The notes beneath the pieces were generated by a model that saw only the letters and a program-made list of their open reading frames with translations, searched no databases and had not been told where the DNA came from. 64,000 bases of DNA, taken from Tardiphaga sp. (lineage in GTDB: Bacteria > Pseudomonadota > Alphaproteobacteria > Rhizobiales > Xanthobacteraceae). This document shows, one piece after another, positions 17,758-27,059 of this stretch (position 1 is its first letter; the number at the start of each line of letters is the position of its first letter). Position numbers and translations under genes: made by a program. The stretch spans positions 1 through 64,000 of the forward strand of contig JASBVG010000044.1 in the NCBI GenBank assembly GCA_030147505.1, given 5' to 3'.

Positions 17758-18963
17758 ATGGCTGAAACCCGTCCCATCGCAACCGAGCCCGTCGAAGCAT
17801 GGATCACCGGCATTGGCATCGTGTCGTCGCTCGGCGAGGGTCCCGACGCGCATTGGGATGCGCTCAACGGCAAGCGCGTCAATGTCGATGAGACGACGTT
17901 CGCGCCCTATGTCGTGCATCCGCTCTCGCCGGTGAGCTACGACGCGCAGATCCCCAAGAAGGGTGATCAGCGCCAGATGGAAGCCTGGCAGCGCATCGGC
18001 ACCTATGCGGCCGGTCTGGCGCTGGATTCCGCCGGTGTGAAGGGCAACAAGGACATTCTGTCGAAGATGGACATGATCGTCGCGGCCGGTGGCGGCGAGC
18101 GCGATCTCAATGTCGACTCTAGCATTCTCAACGCGGAAGCCTATGGCTCGGCAACGCCGAACTATCTGAACGAGAAGCTGCTCAACGATCTCCGCCCCAC
18201 CCTCTTTCTCGCGCAGCTCTCCAACCTGCTCGCTGGCAATATCGCCATAGTGCATGGCGTGACCGGCTCGTCGCGCACCTTCATGGGCGAGGAAGCTGCT
18301 GGCGTCGACGCCGTGCGTATCGCGCTTGCGCGTATTGCCGACGGCCAGAGCGACATTGCCCTTGTCGGCGCCGGCCATAATGGCGAACGCAAGGACATGC
18401 TGCTGCTTTACGAATTCGACAACTTCAATCTGCGCGACAAGTATTCGTCGGTGTGGGATCGCAAGGACAACAGCGGCTTTGCGCTCGGCTCCGGCGGCGC
18501 CTTCCTCGTCATCGAGTCGAAGACCCATGCTGAAGCACGCGGCGCTAAGCCATTCGCACGATTGAAAACGGTCGTCGCGGATCGTGCAAAGCGCAAGGAT
18601 GGCGGCGAAGTCACCGCATCGCTCGACAAGCTCTGGAGCACGGTCGGCGTCGGAGAGCAGGACACCGCTATCATCACCGGCGCAACGGGTGCAGAGCCTG
18701 CGACTTCGGAAGAGTTGGGCTTCCTGAAGAAGCATGCCGATGTGCCGGTGCGTGCGACGGGATCGTCATTCGGTCATGCCGTCGAGACGCAGTTCCCGCT
18801 CGGCATCGGCCTCGCAGCACTGTCGCTGTCGCGCGGCGCGCTTTATCCGCCCAACGATTCCACCGGCACCGAGATTGAAATGTCGAAGGCGCCATCCCAG
18901 ATTGTCGTGATCGGGACCGGCCACTGGCGTGGCGAAGGCATGGCGCTGGTCGAAAAGATCTAA
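17758..18963 (+). CDS. fabF2XL: Ketosynthase-like FabF2XL lacking the catalytic cysteine (chain-length-factor-like)
   Basis: Thiolase-fold protein, 401 residues, with AAGGT before the ATG. It aligns with the downstream FabF1XL (WITGIGIVSSLGEG, ALGSGGAFLVIES). Where FabF1XL has STACASGA, this protein has HGVTGSSR, so no active-site Cys. Where FabF1XL has INAHGTGTPEND it has ITGATGAEPATSEE, so the first catalytic His is also lost. Only the second His region (SSFGHAVETQFPLGI) remains. This pattern resembles the chain-length factor of type II polyketide ketosynthase pairs. It is probably a structural or length-setting partner of FabF1XL for lipid-A long-chain acyl synthesis; that role is inference. 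Confidence 0.88.
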   Translation: MAETRPIATEPVEAWITGIGIVSSLGEGPDAHWDALNGKRVNVDETTFAPYVVHPLSPVSYDAQIPKKGDQRQMEAWQRIGTYAAGLALDSAGVKGNKDILSKMDMIVAAGGGERDLNVDSSILNAEAYGSATPNYLNEKLLNDLRPTLFLAQLSNLLAGNIAIVHGVTGSSRTFMGEEAAGVDAVRIALARIADGQSDIALVGAGHNGERKDMLLLYEFDNFNLRDKYSSVWDRKDNSGFALGSGGAFLVIESKTHAEARGAKPFARLKTVVADRAKRKDGGEVTASLDKLWSTVGVGEQDTAIITGATGAEPATSEELGFLKKHADVPVRATGSSFGHAVETQFPLGIGLAALSLSRGALYPPNDSTGTEIEMSKAPSQIVVIGTGHWRGEGMALVEKI

Positions 18964-18997
18964 GTTACGAGCGGCCCGCAGGGGCGACGGAGAGAAG

Positions 18998-20278
18998 ATG
19001 TCAGCAACCCGCGATAAATTCGGCCGACCGATCGTCGTCGTCACCGGTATGGGCGTTGCCACTTCGCTCGGCGCCGGCAAGGCCGACAATTGGAAGAGGC
19101 TGACGGCCGGCGAATCCGGCATCCGTACCATCACGCGCTTTCCCATCGACGGCATGAAGACCACGATGGCCGGCACGGTCGACTTTCTGAATGTCGATCC
19201 ATTTTCCTCAACCGACCTGTGCGAAAAGCTGGGCGAACTCGTTGCAGAGGAAGCCATCGCGCAGGCCGGCATCGGCAACAAGGGCGACTTCCCCGGCCCG
19301 CTGTTTCTCGCCGTCGCTCCGGTCGAGGTGGAATGGCCGCAGCGCCAGGCGCTGGCCAAGGCCGGCGGTGCGAATTCCGACATCAATTACGATACGCTGC
19401 TGCGTGCAGCCGGCTCCGGCGGCTTCACCGAATATCACCGCCGCTTTCTGTTCGGCTCGGTCGCCGACGCCCTCGCCGATACTTTTGGCACCAAGGGTTC
19501 GCCGATCTCACTGTCGACCGCCTGTGCCTCGGGCGCAACCGCGATCCAGCTCGGCGTCGAGGCGATCCGTCGCGGCGAAGCCGATGCCGCGCTGTGTGTC
19601 GGCACCGATGGTTCGGTCAATCCGGAAGCGCTGATCCGCTTCTCGCTGCTGTCGGCGCTCTCGACCAACAACGAGACACCCTCCAAAGCCTCCCGCCCCT
19701 TCGCCAAGAACCGCGAAGGCTTTGTCATGGCCGAAGGCGCCGGCGCGCTGGTGCTGGAGAGTCTCGAATCCGCAAAGGCGCGCGGCGCCAAGATCTTTGG
19801 CATTGTCGCCGGCTGCGGCGAACTCGCCGACTCATTCCATCGCACCCGCTCGAGCCCGGACGGCAAGCCGATCATCGGATGCGTCAATAACGGCCTGATC
19901 GATGCCGGCATGACGGTCGACCAGATCGACTACATCAATGCGCATGGCACCGGCACGCCGGAAAATGACAAGATGGAATATCTCGGGATCTCCACCGTGT
20001 TCGGTGAGCTCGCCAAGACTATTCCGGTGTCGTCGAACAAGTCGATGGTGGGCCACACGCTGTCGGCCGCAGGCGCCGTCGAGGCGGTGTTCTCGCTGCT
20101 GACGCTGGAACACCAGCGCATCCCGCCGACCATCAACTACGATGTTCCGGACCCTGCAATTCCGTTCGATGTGGTTCCCAACACCGCTCGCGACGCCCGC
20201 GTCACGGCTGTGATGTCGAATTCCTTCGGATTCGGCGGCCAGAACGCCTCGCTGATCCTCACCGGCGAGCCGGTATAG
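18998..20278 (+). CDS. fabF1XL: Beta-ketoacyl-ACP synthase II, FabF1XL
   Basis: Active condensing enzyme, 426 residues, starting at ATG 18998 behind GGAGAGAAG. The full Cys-His-His triad is present: Cys in LSTACASGATA, His in INAHGTGTPENDKMEY, and His in SNKSMVGHTLSAAGAVEA. It extends acyl chains on AcpXL to very long lengths. Its start lies 34 bp after FabF2XL. The open frame continues upstream into that gene, but the ribosome site fixes this start. The pair FabF2XL/FabF1XL probably works as a heterodimer, inferred from adjacency and the missing residues in the partner. Confidence 0.93.
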   Translation: MSATRDKFGRPIVVVTGMGVATSLGAGKADNWKRLTAGESGIRTITRFPIDGMKTTMAGTVDFLNVDPFSSTDLCEKLGELVAEEAIAQAGIGNKGDFPGPLFLAVAPVEVEWPQRQALAKAGGANSDINYDTLLRAAGSGGFTEYHRRFLFGSVADALADTFGTKGSPISLSTACASGATAIQLGVEAIRRGEADAALCVGTDGSVNPEALIRFSLLSALSTNNETPSKASRPFAKNREGFVMAEGAGALVLESLESAKARGAKIFGIVAGCGELADSFHRTRSSPDGKPIIGCVNNGLIDAGMTVDQIDYINAHGTGTPENDKMEYLGISTVFGELAKTIPVSSNKSMVGHTLSAAGAVEAVFSLLTLEHQRIPPTINYDVPDPAIPFDVVPNTARDARVTAVMSNSFGFGGQNASLILTGEPV

Positions 20279-20363
20279 CGCCTCTCGCCGGTTGACGCGC
20301 CAGCGTGAACCGGCGATACGCAGGCCTCAGAAATCAACATCTTAGCCTCGGAGACACGGTGTC

Positions 20364-21386
20364 ATGCGTGCGCTCAATCTTGCTGCTGAACGCGAGCTCA
20401 TCACCGCCGACGTTCCCCCGCCCCCGCCGCCTGCAGCCGGCGAAGTCCAGATTCGCGTCAAGGCGGTCGGCCTCAATCATATCGACGTCTGGGGCTATCG
20501 CGGCATGGCCTTCGCCAAGCGCAAGCTGCCGATCACCATCGGCGCCGAAGCTTCGGGCGAGATCGCCGCAGTGGGCGAAGGCGTGACCAATTTCAAGCCG
20601 GGCCAGAAGGTCGCCATGTATGGCGCGCTGACTTGCGGTCACTGCAAGGCCTGCCAGGAAGGCCGTGACAATTTCTGCGAAAACGTCGGCGGCCTCTACG
20701 GCTTCCATATCGACGGCTTCGCGCGCGAATTGATGAACATGCCCGCCCGTCTCGTCATTCCGGCGCCGGACAAGCTCTCCTTCACCGACATCGCCTGCGC
20801 GCCGATCGCCTTCTCGACCGTGCAGCACATGCTGTTCGACAATGCCAAACTGCAGCCGGGCGAGACCATCCTCGTCCATGCCGGCGGCTCGGGCATCGGC
20901 ACCGTCGCCATCATGATGGCGAAGAAGATCGGCTGCACCGTCATCACGACCGTTGGCGATGACTCGAAATTCGAAGGTGTGAAGAAGCTCGGCGCCGACT
21001 ATGTGATCAACTATCGCAAGGATCGCTTCGAGGGCGAAACGCGCAAGATCACCAAGAAAAAGGGCGTCGACGTCGTGTTCGAGCATGTCGGTGCCGATAC
21101 GTTCAACGGCTCGCTGCTGGTGATGAAGCGCGGCGGCCGCCTGGTCACCTGCGGCTCGACCTCGGGCCCGTCGACGACCATCAACCTGATGCAGCTGTTC
21201 CAGCAGCAATATCGCATCTTCGGATCGTTCGGCGCATCGATGCGCAACATCGCCGAGAGCCTCGACAAGATGGCTGACGGCATGCTGCCGGTCATCGATA
21301 CCGAAGTGCCGCTGGATGATGTCGCCACCGCATTGAAGCGGATGGAGACGCGTCAGGTGTTCGGCAAGATCATCGTCCACTTCTGA
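20364..21386 (+). CDS. Zinc-containing alcohol dehydrogenase/quinone-oxidoreductase family protein of the acpXL cluster
   Basis: Medium-chain dehydrogenase/reductase, 340 residues, with GGAGA before the ATG. The structural zinc lobe has four ordered cysteines (TCGHCKACQEGRDNFC), and the Rossmann domain has HAGGSGIGTVAIMMAKKIG. In related clusters this gene sits between fabF1XL and lpxXL and is thought to act in making the (omega-1)-hydroxy long-chain acid; the exact reaction is unproven. Its TGA overlaps the ATG of lpxXL by one base (TGATG), so translation is coupled. Confidence 0.85.
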   Translation: MRALNLAAERELITADVPPPPPPAAGEVQIRVKAVGLNHIDVWGYRGMAFAKRKLPITIGAEASGEIAAVGEGVTNFKPGQKVAMYGALTCGHCKACQEGRDNFCENVGGLYGFHIDGFARELMNMPARLVIPAPDKLSFTDIACAPIAFSTVQHMLFDNAKLQPGETILVHAGGSGIGTVAIMMAKKIGCTVITTVGDDSKFEGVKKLGADYVINYRKDRFEGETRKITKKKGVDVVFEHVGADTFNGSLLVMKRGGRLVTCGSTSGPSTTINLMQLFQQQYRIFGSFGASMRNIAESLDKMADGMLPVIDTEVPLDDVATALKRMETRQVFGKIIVHF

Positions 21387-22312
21387 TGCTGCTTCGAACC
21401 AAGGCGCGCATTCGTGACGCCCTGAAGCCGGCAGGCGAAGCCGCCGTGGGCGCGCTGACCATCGGCATGTTGCGCACCACGCGCTGGTTCGATCCGATCA
21501 AGACCGCCAATCTGTTCGGTAAGATCACGCGCCGGATCGGTCCGCTGTTTCGCGAGGACAAGATCGCGCGCGCCAATCTCACCGCCGCCTTCCCCGAGAA
21601 GTCGCCGCAAGAGATCGACCGGATCGTCACCGGCGTGTGGGACAATGTCGGCCGCATCGGCGCGGAATTCGCTCATCTCGATCGCATCTGGGACTACGAC
21701 CCCGCCAATCCCGGCAAGCCGAGCAATGTGGAATTCTCCAAGCGCACCGGCGAGATTTTCGATTCACTGCGCGACGACGGTAAGCCGGCACTGATCTTCG
21801 CCAGCCATCTCGGCAATTGGGAAATCCCTGCCCTCGCCGCAGTCGCGCATGGTCTGGATACGGCAGTGCTCTATCGCCCGCCGAACATCGCGGCGGCGGA
21901 CCGTGCCATCAAGAGCATCCGCGCGGTGAGCATGGGCAATCTGATTGCCGCGAGCCACGATGCGCCGGTGAAGCTCGCGCATGCCCTCGACGAAGGCAAG
22001 CATGTGGCGATGCTGGTGGATCAGTGGTTTACCAAGGGCGCCGAGGTGGAGTTCTTCGGCCGCAAGACACGCGCCAATCCGATGCTGCCGCGCTTGCTGC
22101 GTCAGGTCGATTGCCCGATCCATGGTGTGCGCGTGATCCGCTTGCCTAACCATCGTTTCCGGATCGAGCTGTCTGAGGAAGTGGAGCCGGTTCGCACCGC
22201 CGACGGCAAGGTAGATATCGCCGGCACCATGCAGGCGGTGACGTCCGTGCTTGAAGGCTGGATCCGGGAATATCCCGATCAGTGGCTGTGGTTACATCGA
22301 CGCTGGCGTTAA
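21386..22312 (+). CDS. lpxXL: Lipid A very-long-chain acyltransferase LpxXL
   Basis: LpxL/HtrB-family inner-membrane acyltransferase, 308 residues, that moves the acyl group from AcpXL to lipid A. The catalytic HX4E motif is visible as SHLGNWEIPA, followed by YRPPN and the DQWFTKGAEVEFFGR stretch typical of the family. The N-terminus is only weakly hydrophobic. It is the last gene of the acpXL operon, overlapping the dehydrogenase by 1 bp, and is tail-to-tail with the potF-like gene 3 bp away. No terminator with a T-run is visible between them. Confidence 0.92.
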   Translation: MLLRTKARIRDALKPAGEAAVGALTIGMLRTTRWFDPIKTANLFGKITRRIGPLFREDKIARANLTAAFPEKSPQEIDRIVTGVWDNVGRIGAEFAHLDRIWDYDPANPGKPSNVEFSKRTGEIFDSLRDDGKPALIFASHLGNWEIPALAAVAHGLDTAVLYRPPNIAAADRAIKSIRAVSMGNLIAASHDAPVKLAHALDEGKHVAMLVDQWFTKGAEVEFFGRKTRANPMLPRLLRQVDCPIHGVRVIRLPNHRFRIELSEEVEPVRTADGKVDIAGTMQAVTSVLEGWIREYPDQWLWLHRRWR

Positions 22313-22315
22313 CGC

Positions 22316-23410
22316 CTATTTGCCCGTCTTCACTTTCGTCCACAACCGGTTAATGACGCGCTGCGTCTGCGGATCGCGGGCGGTGATGATGAAGAGTTTT
22401 GCCATCATCGCGTCATCCGGATAGATCGTCTTGTCCTCGATGATCTTCGCATCCACCAGCTTCTGGCTGGCGAGATTGCCATTGGCATAGCCGAGATAGT
22501 TCGAGTTCTTAGCGGCGATTTCCGGCCGATAGAGATAGTCGATCAGCGCGTAGGCCTCGGTGACGTTCTTCGCATCTGCCGGAATGGCGAAATTGTCGAA
22601 GAACATCTGCGCGCCTTCTTTCGGAATCGCATAGCCGATTTCGACGCCGTTCTTCGCTTCCGCGGCACGCGCGCGCGCCTGGATGATGTCGCCCGACCAG
22701 CCGACAACGAGGCAGATCTCGCCTGTGGCAAGGCCGTTCAGATATTCGGACGAGTGGAATTTGCGAACATTCGGCCGGATCTTCGCGACAAGATCGGCGG
22801 CCTTTTCGAGATCAATCTGCTTGGTTGAATTGGGATCGAGGCCGAGATAGTTCAGCGCTGCCGGCAGAATGTCATCGGCGCTGTCCAGCATGTGGACACC
22901 GCAATCCTTGAACTTGGCGAGGTTCTCCGGCTTGAAGACGATATCCCAGCTATCGATCTTCGCTTCGGGCCCAAGGATTTTCGCGATCTGCTTGACGTTG
23001 TAGCCGATGCCCGTGGTGCCCCACATATAGTTCGCGGCATGAGCGTTATCGACGTCGTAGGTCGCGAGACGCTTGGTCACCTCCGGCCACGCATTGGGAA
23101 GGTTCGGCAGCTTGCTCTTGTCGAGCGGCTGGAAAACCTTCGCCTTGATCTGCCGCTGCAGGAAATACGTTGTCGGCACCACGACGTCGTAGCCGGACTT
23201 GCCGGCAAGCAGCCGTGTCTCCAGCGTCTCATTGGCGTCGAACGTATCGTAGACGACCTTGATGCCGGTTTCCTTGGTGAAGTCCTCAAGGACTCCCGGC
23301 GCCATGTAGTTCGACCAGTTGTAAAAATTGACCACGCGCTGCTGCGCCTGCGTGGGCGAGGCCAACACGACTGCGGCCATCACCGCCAATGCCAGGCTCG
23401 CCTTGCGCAT
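22316..23410 (-). CDS. Polyamine-type ABC transporter substrate-binding protein (PotF/PotD family)
   Basis: Periplasmic binding protein, 364 residues. ATG 23410 has AGGGGA about 7 bases upstream, which favours it over ATG 23416. A signal peptide (KASLALAVMAAVVLASPTQA) is followed by the family start VNFYNWSNYMAPGVLEDFTKETGIKVVYDTFDANETLE. YDVVVPTTYFL and the SGDIIQARARA loop also match putrescine binders. No permease or ATPase genes are adjacent, so it is an orphan here, and the exact polyamine is not predictable. It is followed upstream by an aminotransferase on the same strand (10 bp gap), hinting at amine or amino-acid use. Confidence 0.85.
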   Translation of the reverse strand: MRKASLALAVMAAVVLASPTQAQQRVVNFYNWSNYMAPGVLEDFTKETGIKVVYDTFDANETLETRLLAGKSGYDVVVPTTYFLQRQIKAKVFQPLDKSKLPNLPNAWPEVTKRLATYDVDNAHAANYMWGTTGIGYNVKQIAKILGPEAKIDSWDIVFKPENLAKFKDCGVHMLDSADDILPAALNYLGLDPNSTKQIDLEKAADLVAKIRPNVRKFHSSEYLNGLATGEICLVVGWSGDIIQARARAAEAKNGVEIGYAIPKEGAQMFFDNFAIPADAKNVTEAYALIDYLYRPEIAAKNSNYLGYANGNLASQKLVDAKIIEDKTIYPDDAMMAKLFIITARDPQTQRVINRLWTKVKTGK

Positions 23411-23420
23411 GATCATTCCC

Positions 23421-24575
23421 CTATCGGCGGTGTACCGCGTCCGACAGCCGCTCCAGTGCGGCATCCAGCGTCGCGTCATTCTTCGCAAAGCAGAACCGCA
23501 CCACCGAGGTCACCTTGTCTTGCTCGTAGAAGGCCGACACTGGAATGCCCGCCACCTTGTATTGCGTGACGATGCGCTTGCAGAAATCCTCGTCGGTCTC
23601 GTTGAGGCCGAGCGGCGATAGATCCACCGTGAGGAAATATGTGCCTTGCGACTTGATGACGGGAAAGCCGATCCGCTCCAGGCCCGCCGCGAGACGATCG
23701 CGGCTGCGCGCGAGATCGGCGCGCATCGACTTGAAATACTCGTCGGACTTGCCGAGACCATAGGCCACTGCGACCTGCAGGTTCGGCGCCGTGGTGAAGG
23801 TCAGGAACTGATGCACCTTGGCGCAGACGCGCAAGAGATGCGGTGCCGCACAGACGAAGCCGATCTTCCAGCCGGTGAGCGAGAAAATCTTGCCGGCCGA
23901 GCCGACCTTGATGGTGCGGTCGCGCATGCCCGGGATCGTGATCAGCGGGATATGCTCGTGGCCGTCAAATGTCACATGCTCCCACACCTCGTCGCAGATC
24001 GCGATGGTGTCGAACTCCTGGCAGAACCTTGCCAGCAGTTCGAGATCCTCGCGCGGATAGACAACGGCCGCGGGATTGAGCGGCGAGTTGAACAGCACCG
24101 CGCGGGTCTTGTGATTGAAGACCGCCCGCAGGTCCTCTTCCGTCAAGCGCCAGTGCGGCGGCTTCAGGCTCACCAGACGCGGAATGCCACCGGCCTGGCG
24201 GATGATAGGCAGATAGCTGTCATAGACCGGCTGGAACACCACGACTTCATCGCCCGGCTGCACCACGGCGAGGATCGACGAGGTCAGCGCTTCCGTGCCG
24301 CCGGAAGTCACCATCACCTCGGTCATCGGATCGAGCGCAAGCTTGTGCCAGTGCTGGTAGTGCGTAGCGATGGCCTGACGCAGCTCGGGGATACCCATCA
24401 TAGAAGGATACTGATTGTAGCCGTGAACGGTGGCATCCGCCGCAGCCTGACGAATGTCGTCAGGCCCGGGATGATCAGGAAAACCCTGGCCGAGATTGAT
24501 GGCGTTGTTGTCGCGGGCGAGCTGCGACATCGCCTCGAAGACGGTGACGGGCAGCTCGGAGAAAATCTTGTTCAT
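23421..24575 (-). CDS. Class I/II PLP-dependent aminotransferase (methionine aminotransferase-like)
   Basis: Cytoplasmic aminotransferase of 384 residues from ATG 24575, of the kynurenine/methionine aminotransferase (YbdL-like) type. The N-terminus SELPVTVFEAMSQLA with INLGQGFPD is characteristic. The PLP lysine is in VGSAGKIFSLTGWKIG, and NSPLNPAAVVY and CDEVWEHV give the Asn and Asp/Tyr cofactor contacts. It is 7 bp downstream of the rhodanese gene and 10 bp upstream of the potF-like gene, so the three are probably one transcript. Substrate prediction beyond amino-acid/2-oxo-acid exchange is not safe from sequence alone. Confidence 0.88.
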   Translation of the reverse strand: MNKIFSELPVTVFEAMSQLARDNNAINLGQGFPDHPGPDDIRQAAADATVHGYNQYPSMMGIPELRQAIATHYQHWHKLALDPMTEVMVTSGGTEALTSSILAVVQPGDEVVVFQPVYDSYLPIIRQAGGIPRLVSLKPPHWRLTEEDLRAVFNHKTRAVLFNSPLNPAAVVYPREDLELLARFCQEFDTIAICDEVWEHVTFDGHEHIPLITIPGMRDRTIKVGSAGKIFSLTGWKIGFVCAAPHLLRVCAKVHQFLTFTTAPNLQVAVAYGLGKSDEYFKSMRADLARSRDRLAAGLERIGFPVIKSQGTYFLTVDLSPLGLNETDEDFCKRIVTQYKVAGIPVSAFYEQDKVTSVVRFCFAKNDATLDAALERLSDAVHRR

Positions 24576-24582
24576 CGAGGGA

Positions 24583-24900
24583 TCAGGCTTTCGTCGGCAG
24601 GCCTGCGGCTTTCCAGCCAATGATGCCACCGGCGAGATGCTTGTTGTAGGGCAGCCCGGCGTCCTGCGCTGCGAGTGATGCGGTCACTGAGCGCTTGCCG
24701 GAGCGGCATGCGAACACGACTTCCTTGCCGGCCGGATCGGGGATCTCTGCGGGATCGAAGGTCGAGAGCGGCACGACCACCGAATCCGGATAGGCTTCGA
24801 CTTCGACCTCGTTCGGCTCGCGCACATCGACCAGCAGATACTTGCCGTCCTTGATGCCCTGCGCGACGTCCTCGGGGGTCAAATCCTGAACTTCTGCCAC
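24583..24900 (-). CDS. Single-domain rhodanese (sulfurtransferase)
   Basis: Cytoplasmic rhodanese-fold protein of 105 residues. GTG 24900 is chosen because AGGAGG lies 6 bases upstream; the GTG directly before it would leave only 3. The active-site loop CRSGKRS carries the catalytic Cys, and VDVREPNEVEVEAYPDSVVVPLS is the usual substrate-side motif. It likely transfers sulfane sulfur to an acceptor such as cyanide or a thiol. First gene of a probable rhodanese / aminotransferase / potF-like unit, with the kup terminator region just upstream. Confidence 0.88.
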   Translation of the reverse strand: MAEVQDLTPEDVAQGIKDGKYLLVDVREPNEVEVEAYPDSVVVPLSTFDPAEIPDPAGKEVVFACRSGKRSVTASLAAQDAGLPYNKHLAGGIIGWKAAGLPTKA

Positions 24901-24940
24901 CACAAACCTCCTGCGCTCCGGCGTCCGGAGCAAATCAGAA

Positions 24941-24960
24941 GGGGCCGGATCGGCCCCTGT
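24941..24960 (-). terminator. Hairpin downstream of kup
   Basis: GGGGCCG and CGGCCCC pair over 7 bp around a 3-base loop, followed on the minus strand by CTTCTGATTTG. It lies between the kup stop (25015) and the rhodanese start, so it probably ends the kup transcript. The T-run is weak. Confidence 0.45.
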
Positions 24961-25014
24961 TTTCGGAGGCCAAACTCGCGCTTTGGAGGCCGAAAATCAA
25001 GCGCCGAGAGGCTG

Positions 25015-26937
25015 TTAAATCGTCACCTGGGTGCCCACCTCGACCACCCTCCCCGTCGGGATCGAGAAGTAGTCCGTGGCGTCGTTGGCAGTGCGGCTGA
25101 GGCCGATGAACAGATGATCCTGCCAGCGCGGCATACCGGAATGCACGGCCGGCTTCAGCGCCCGTCGCGACAGGAAGAACGAGGTCGCCATGATGTCGAA
25201 CTGCCAGCCCGTCTTACGCGCGATGGCCAGCGCTTTCGGCACATTCGGCGATTCCATGAAGCCGAAGCGCAACGTGATCTTGGAGAAGGTCGCGCTGATC
25301 TCCTCCATGCGCACACGCTCGCTGATACCCACCTTCGGCGTCGGCGCCGTTTCGATGGTGAGAATAACGTTCTTCTCGTGCAACACTTTGTAGTGTTTCA
25401 GACTATGCATCAGCGCGGTCGGCGCGCTGAGCGGATCGCTGGTGAGAAACACCGCCGTTCCCGGCACACGTTGCGGCGGCCGCTTCTCCAGCATGCCGAC
25501 GAGATCGGCGAGCGGGAATTCCAGTTTTCGCGACTTCTCGAACAGCAGCCGGCTGCCACGCCGCCACGTATACATCAGCAGGATGATGGCACCGCCCATC
25601 ACCAACGGCACCCAGCCGCCGTCGAACACCTTCAGCAGGTTGGCCGTCAGGAAGGTGAGATCGATGACAAGGAATGGCACGATGAGCGCAGCCGCTGCCA
25701 TCGGCGACCACTTCCAGCCGCGCCAGATCACCACGAAGCCCATCATCGCTGTCACCACCATGGTGCCGGTAACCGAGATGCCGTAAGCGGACGCCAGCGA
25801 ACTCGATGACTTGAACATCACCACCAGCACGATCACTGCGATCAACAGCAGCATATTGACGCGCGGAATATAGATCTGGCCGGAATGCGCTTCCGACGTA
25901 TGGCGGATTTCGAAGCGCGGCAGCAGGCCGAGCTGGATCGCCTGCCGCGTCAGCGAATATGCGCCGGTGATGACGGCCTGGCTGGCGATCACCGTGGCGG
26001 TGGCCGCCAAGATCACCATCGGGATCAGCGCCCAATCGGGAAACATCAGATAGAATGGATTTTCCAGCGCCGTCGGATCATGCATCACCAGCGCCGCCTG
26101 TCCGAAGTAGTTCAGCGCGAGCGAAGGCAGTACCAGGAACAGCCAGGCAAGCCGGATCGGCCTTTTGCCGAAATGGCCTAGATCGGCATACAGCGCCTCG
26201 GCGCCGGTGACCGCCAGGAAGACTGCACCCAGCGTCACGAAGGCGATGATGCCGTGGTGAAACATGAAGTAGATCGCATGCCAGGGATTGAGCGCGGCAA
26301 GCACTTCGGGATGCTTGACGATCTGCGGGATCGCGGCAACGGCGATAACGGTGAACCACAGTACCATGATCGGGCCGAAGAATGTCGCGACCTTCGCCGT
26401 GCCGCGTGACTGCACGGCGAACAGCGCCACCAGAATGACGATGGTGATCGGAACCACGTAGGGATCGAGAGCGGTGGTCACGAGCTTGACACCCTCGATC
26501 GCCGACAACACCGACAGCGCCGGCGTAATCACGGCATCGCCATAGAACAGCGCCGCGCTGATGATGCCGAGCATGACGATCATCGTCCCCCGCGATCCGA
26601 TGGCACGTTGCGCGAGTGCCATCAAAGCCAGCGGTCCGCCCTCCCCGTTATTGTCGGCGCGCAGCAGGATCACGACATATTTGAGCGTGACGACAATGAT
26701 CAGTGCCCACAGGATAAGCGAGAGAACGCCGAGGATGGCCTCGTTGTCGATGCCGGGTGCCTTGTGCCCACCGGCGGCGACGATGGCCTCCCGAAATGCG
26801 TAAAGCGGGCTGGTGCCGATATCGCCATAGACCACGCCGATGCAGCCCAGGATCAGCGAGCCGAAGCTGGCCGTGGAATGGCCATGGCTCGCGTCCGCCG
26901 AGAGATCCGCGGCGGGGGTGGCATTCTCGCTTGTCAT
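25015..26937 (-). CDS. kup: Kup low-affinity potassium transporter (copy 1)
   Basis: Inner-membrane K+/H+ symporter of 640 residues, the normal length. The signature [18 protein letters not shown] lies near residues 35-52, [17 protein letters not shown] follows, and about 12 membrane helices run to residue 460. The C-terminal cytoplasmic part (about 470-640) ends in [18 protein letters not shown]. It is a close paralogue of the Kup gene 122 bp upstream (27060-28964), with the same motif order and the same last dozen residues. Tandem kup genes are known in this bacterial group. No K+-responsive leader is obvious in the gap. Confidence 0.94.
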   Translation of the reverse strand: MTSENATPAADLSADASHGHSTASFGSLILGCIGVVYGDIGTSPLYAFREAIVAAGGHKAPGIDNEAILGVLSLILWALIIVVTLKYVVILLRADNNGEGGPLALMALAQRAIGSRGTMIVMLGIISAALFYGDAVITPALSVLSAIEGVKLVTTALDPYVVPITIVILVALFAVQSRGTAKVATFFGPIMVLWFTVIAVAAIPQIVKHPEVLAALNPWHAIYFMFHHGIIAFVTLGAVFLAVTGAEALYADLGHFGKRPIRLAWLFLVLPSLALNYFGQAALVMHDPTALENPFYLMFPDWALIPMVILAATATVIASQAVITGAYSLTRQAIQLGLLPRFEIRHTSEAHSGQIYIPRVNMLLLIAVIVLVVMFKSSSSLASAYGISVTGTMVVTAMMGFVVIWRGWKWSPMAAAALIVPFLVIDLTFLTANLLKVFDGGWVPLVMGGAIILLMYTWRRGSRLLFEKSRKLEFPLADLVGMLEKRPPQRVPGTAVFLTSDPLSAPTALMHSLKHYKVLHEKNVILTIETAPTPKVGISERVRMEEISATFSKITLRFGFMESPNVPKALAIARKTGWQFDIMATSFFLSRRALKPAVHSGMPRWQDHLFIGLSRTANDATDYFSIPTGRVVEVGTQVTI

Positions 26938-27059
26938 TGAAATGGCCTCGGACAGCTTGTCTGACGTCTGAACAGCGGGGCAGCGAGGCCGTTCCCGGCC
27001 CCATTGATCGCAGCCAGTCTAGCGCAAATCCAGAAACCGGAAACGACAAAAGCCGGCCG

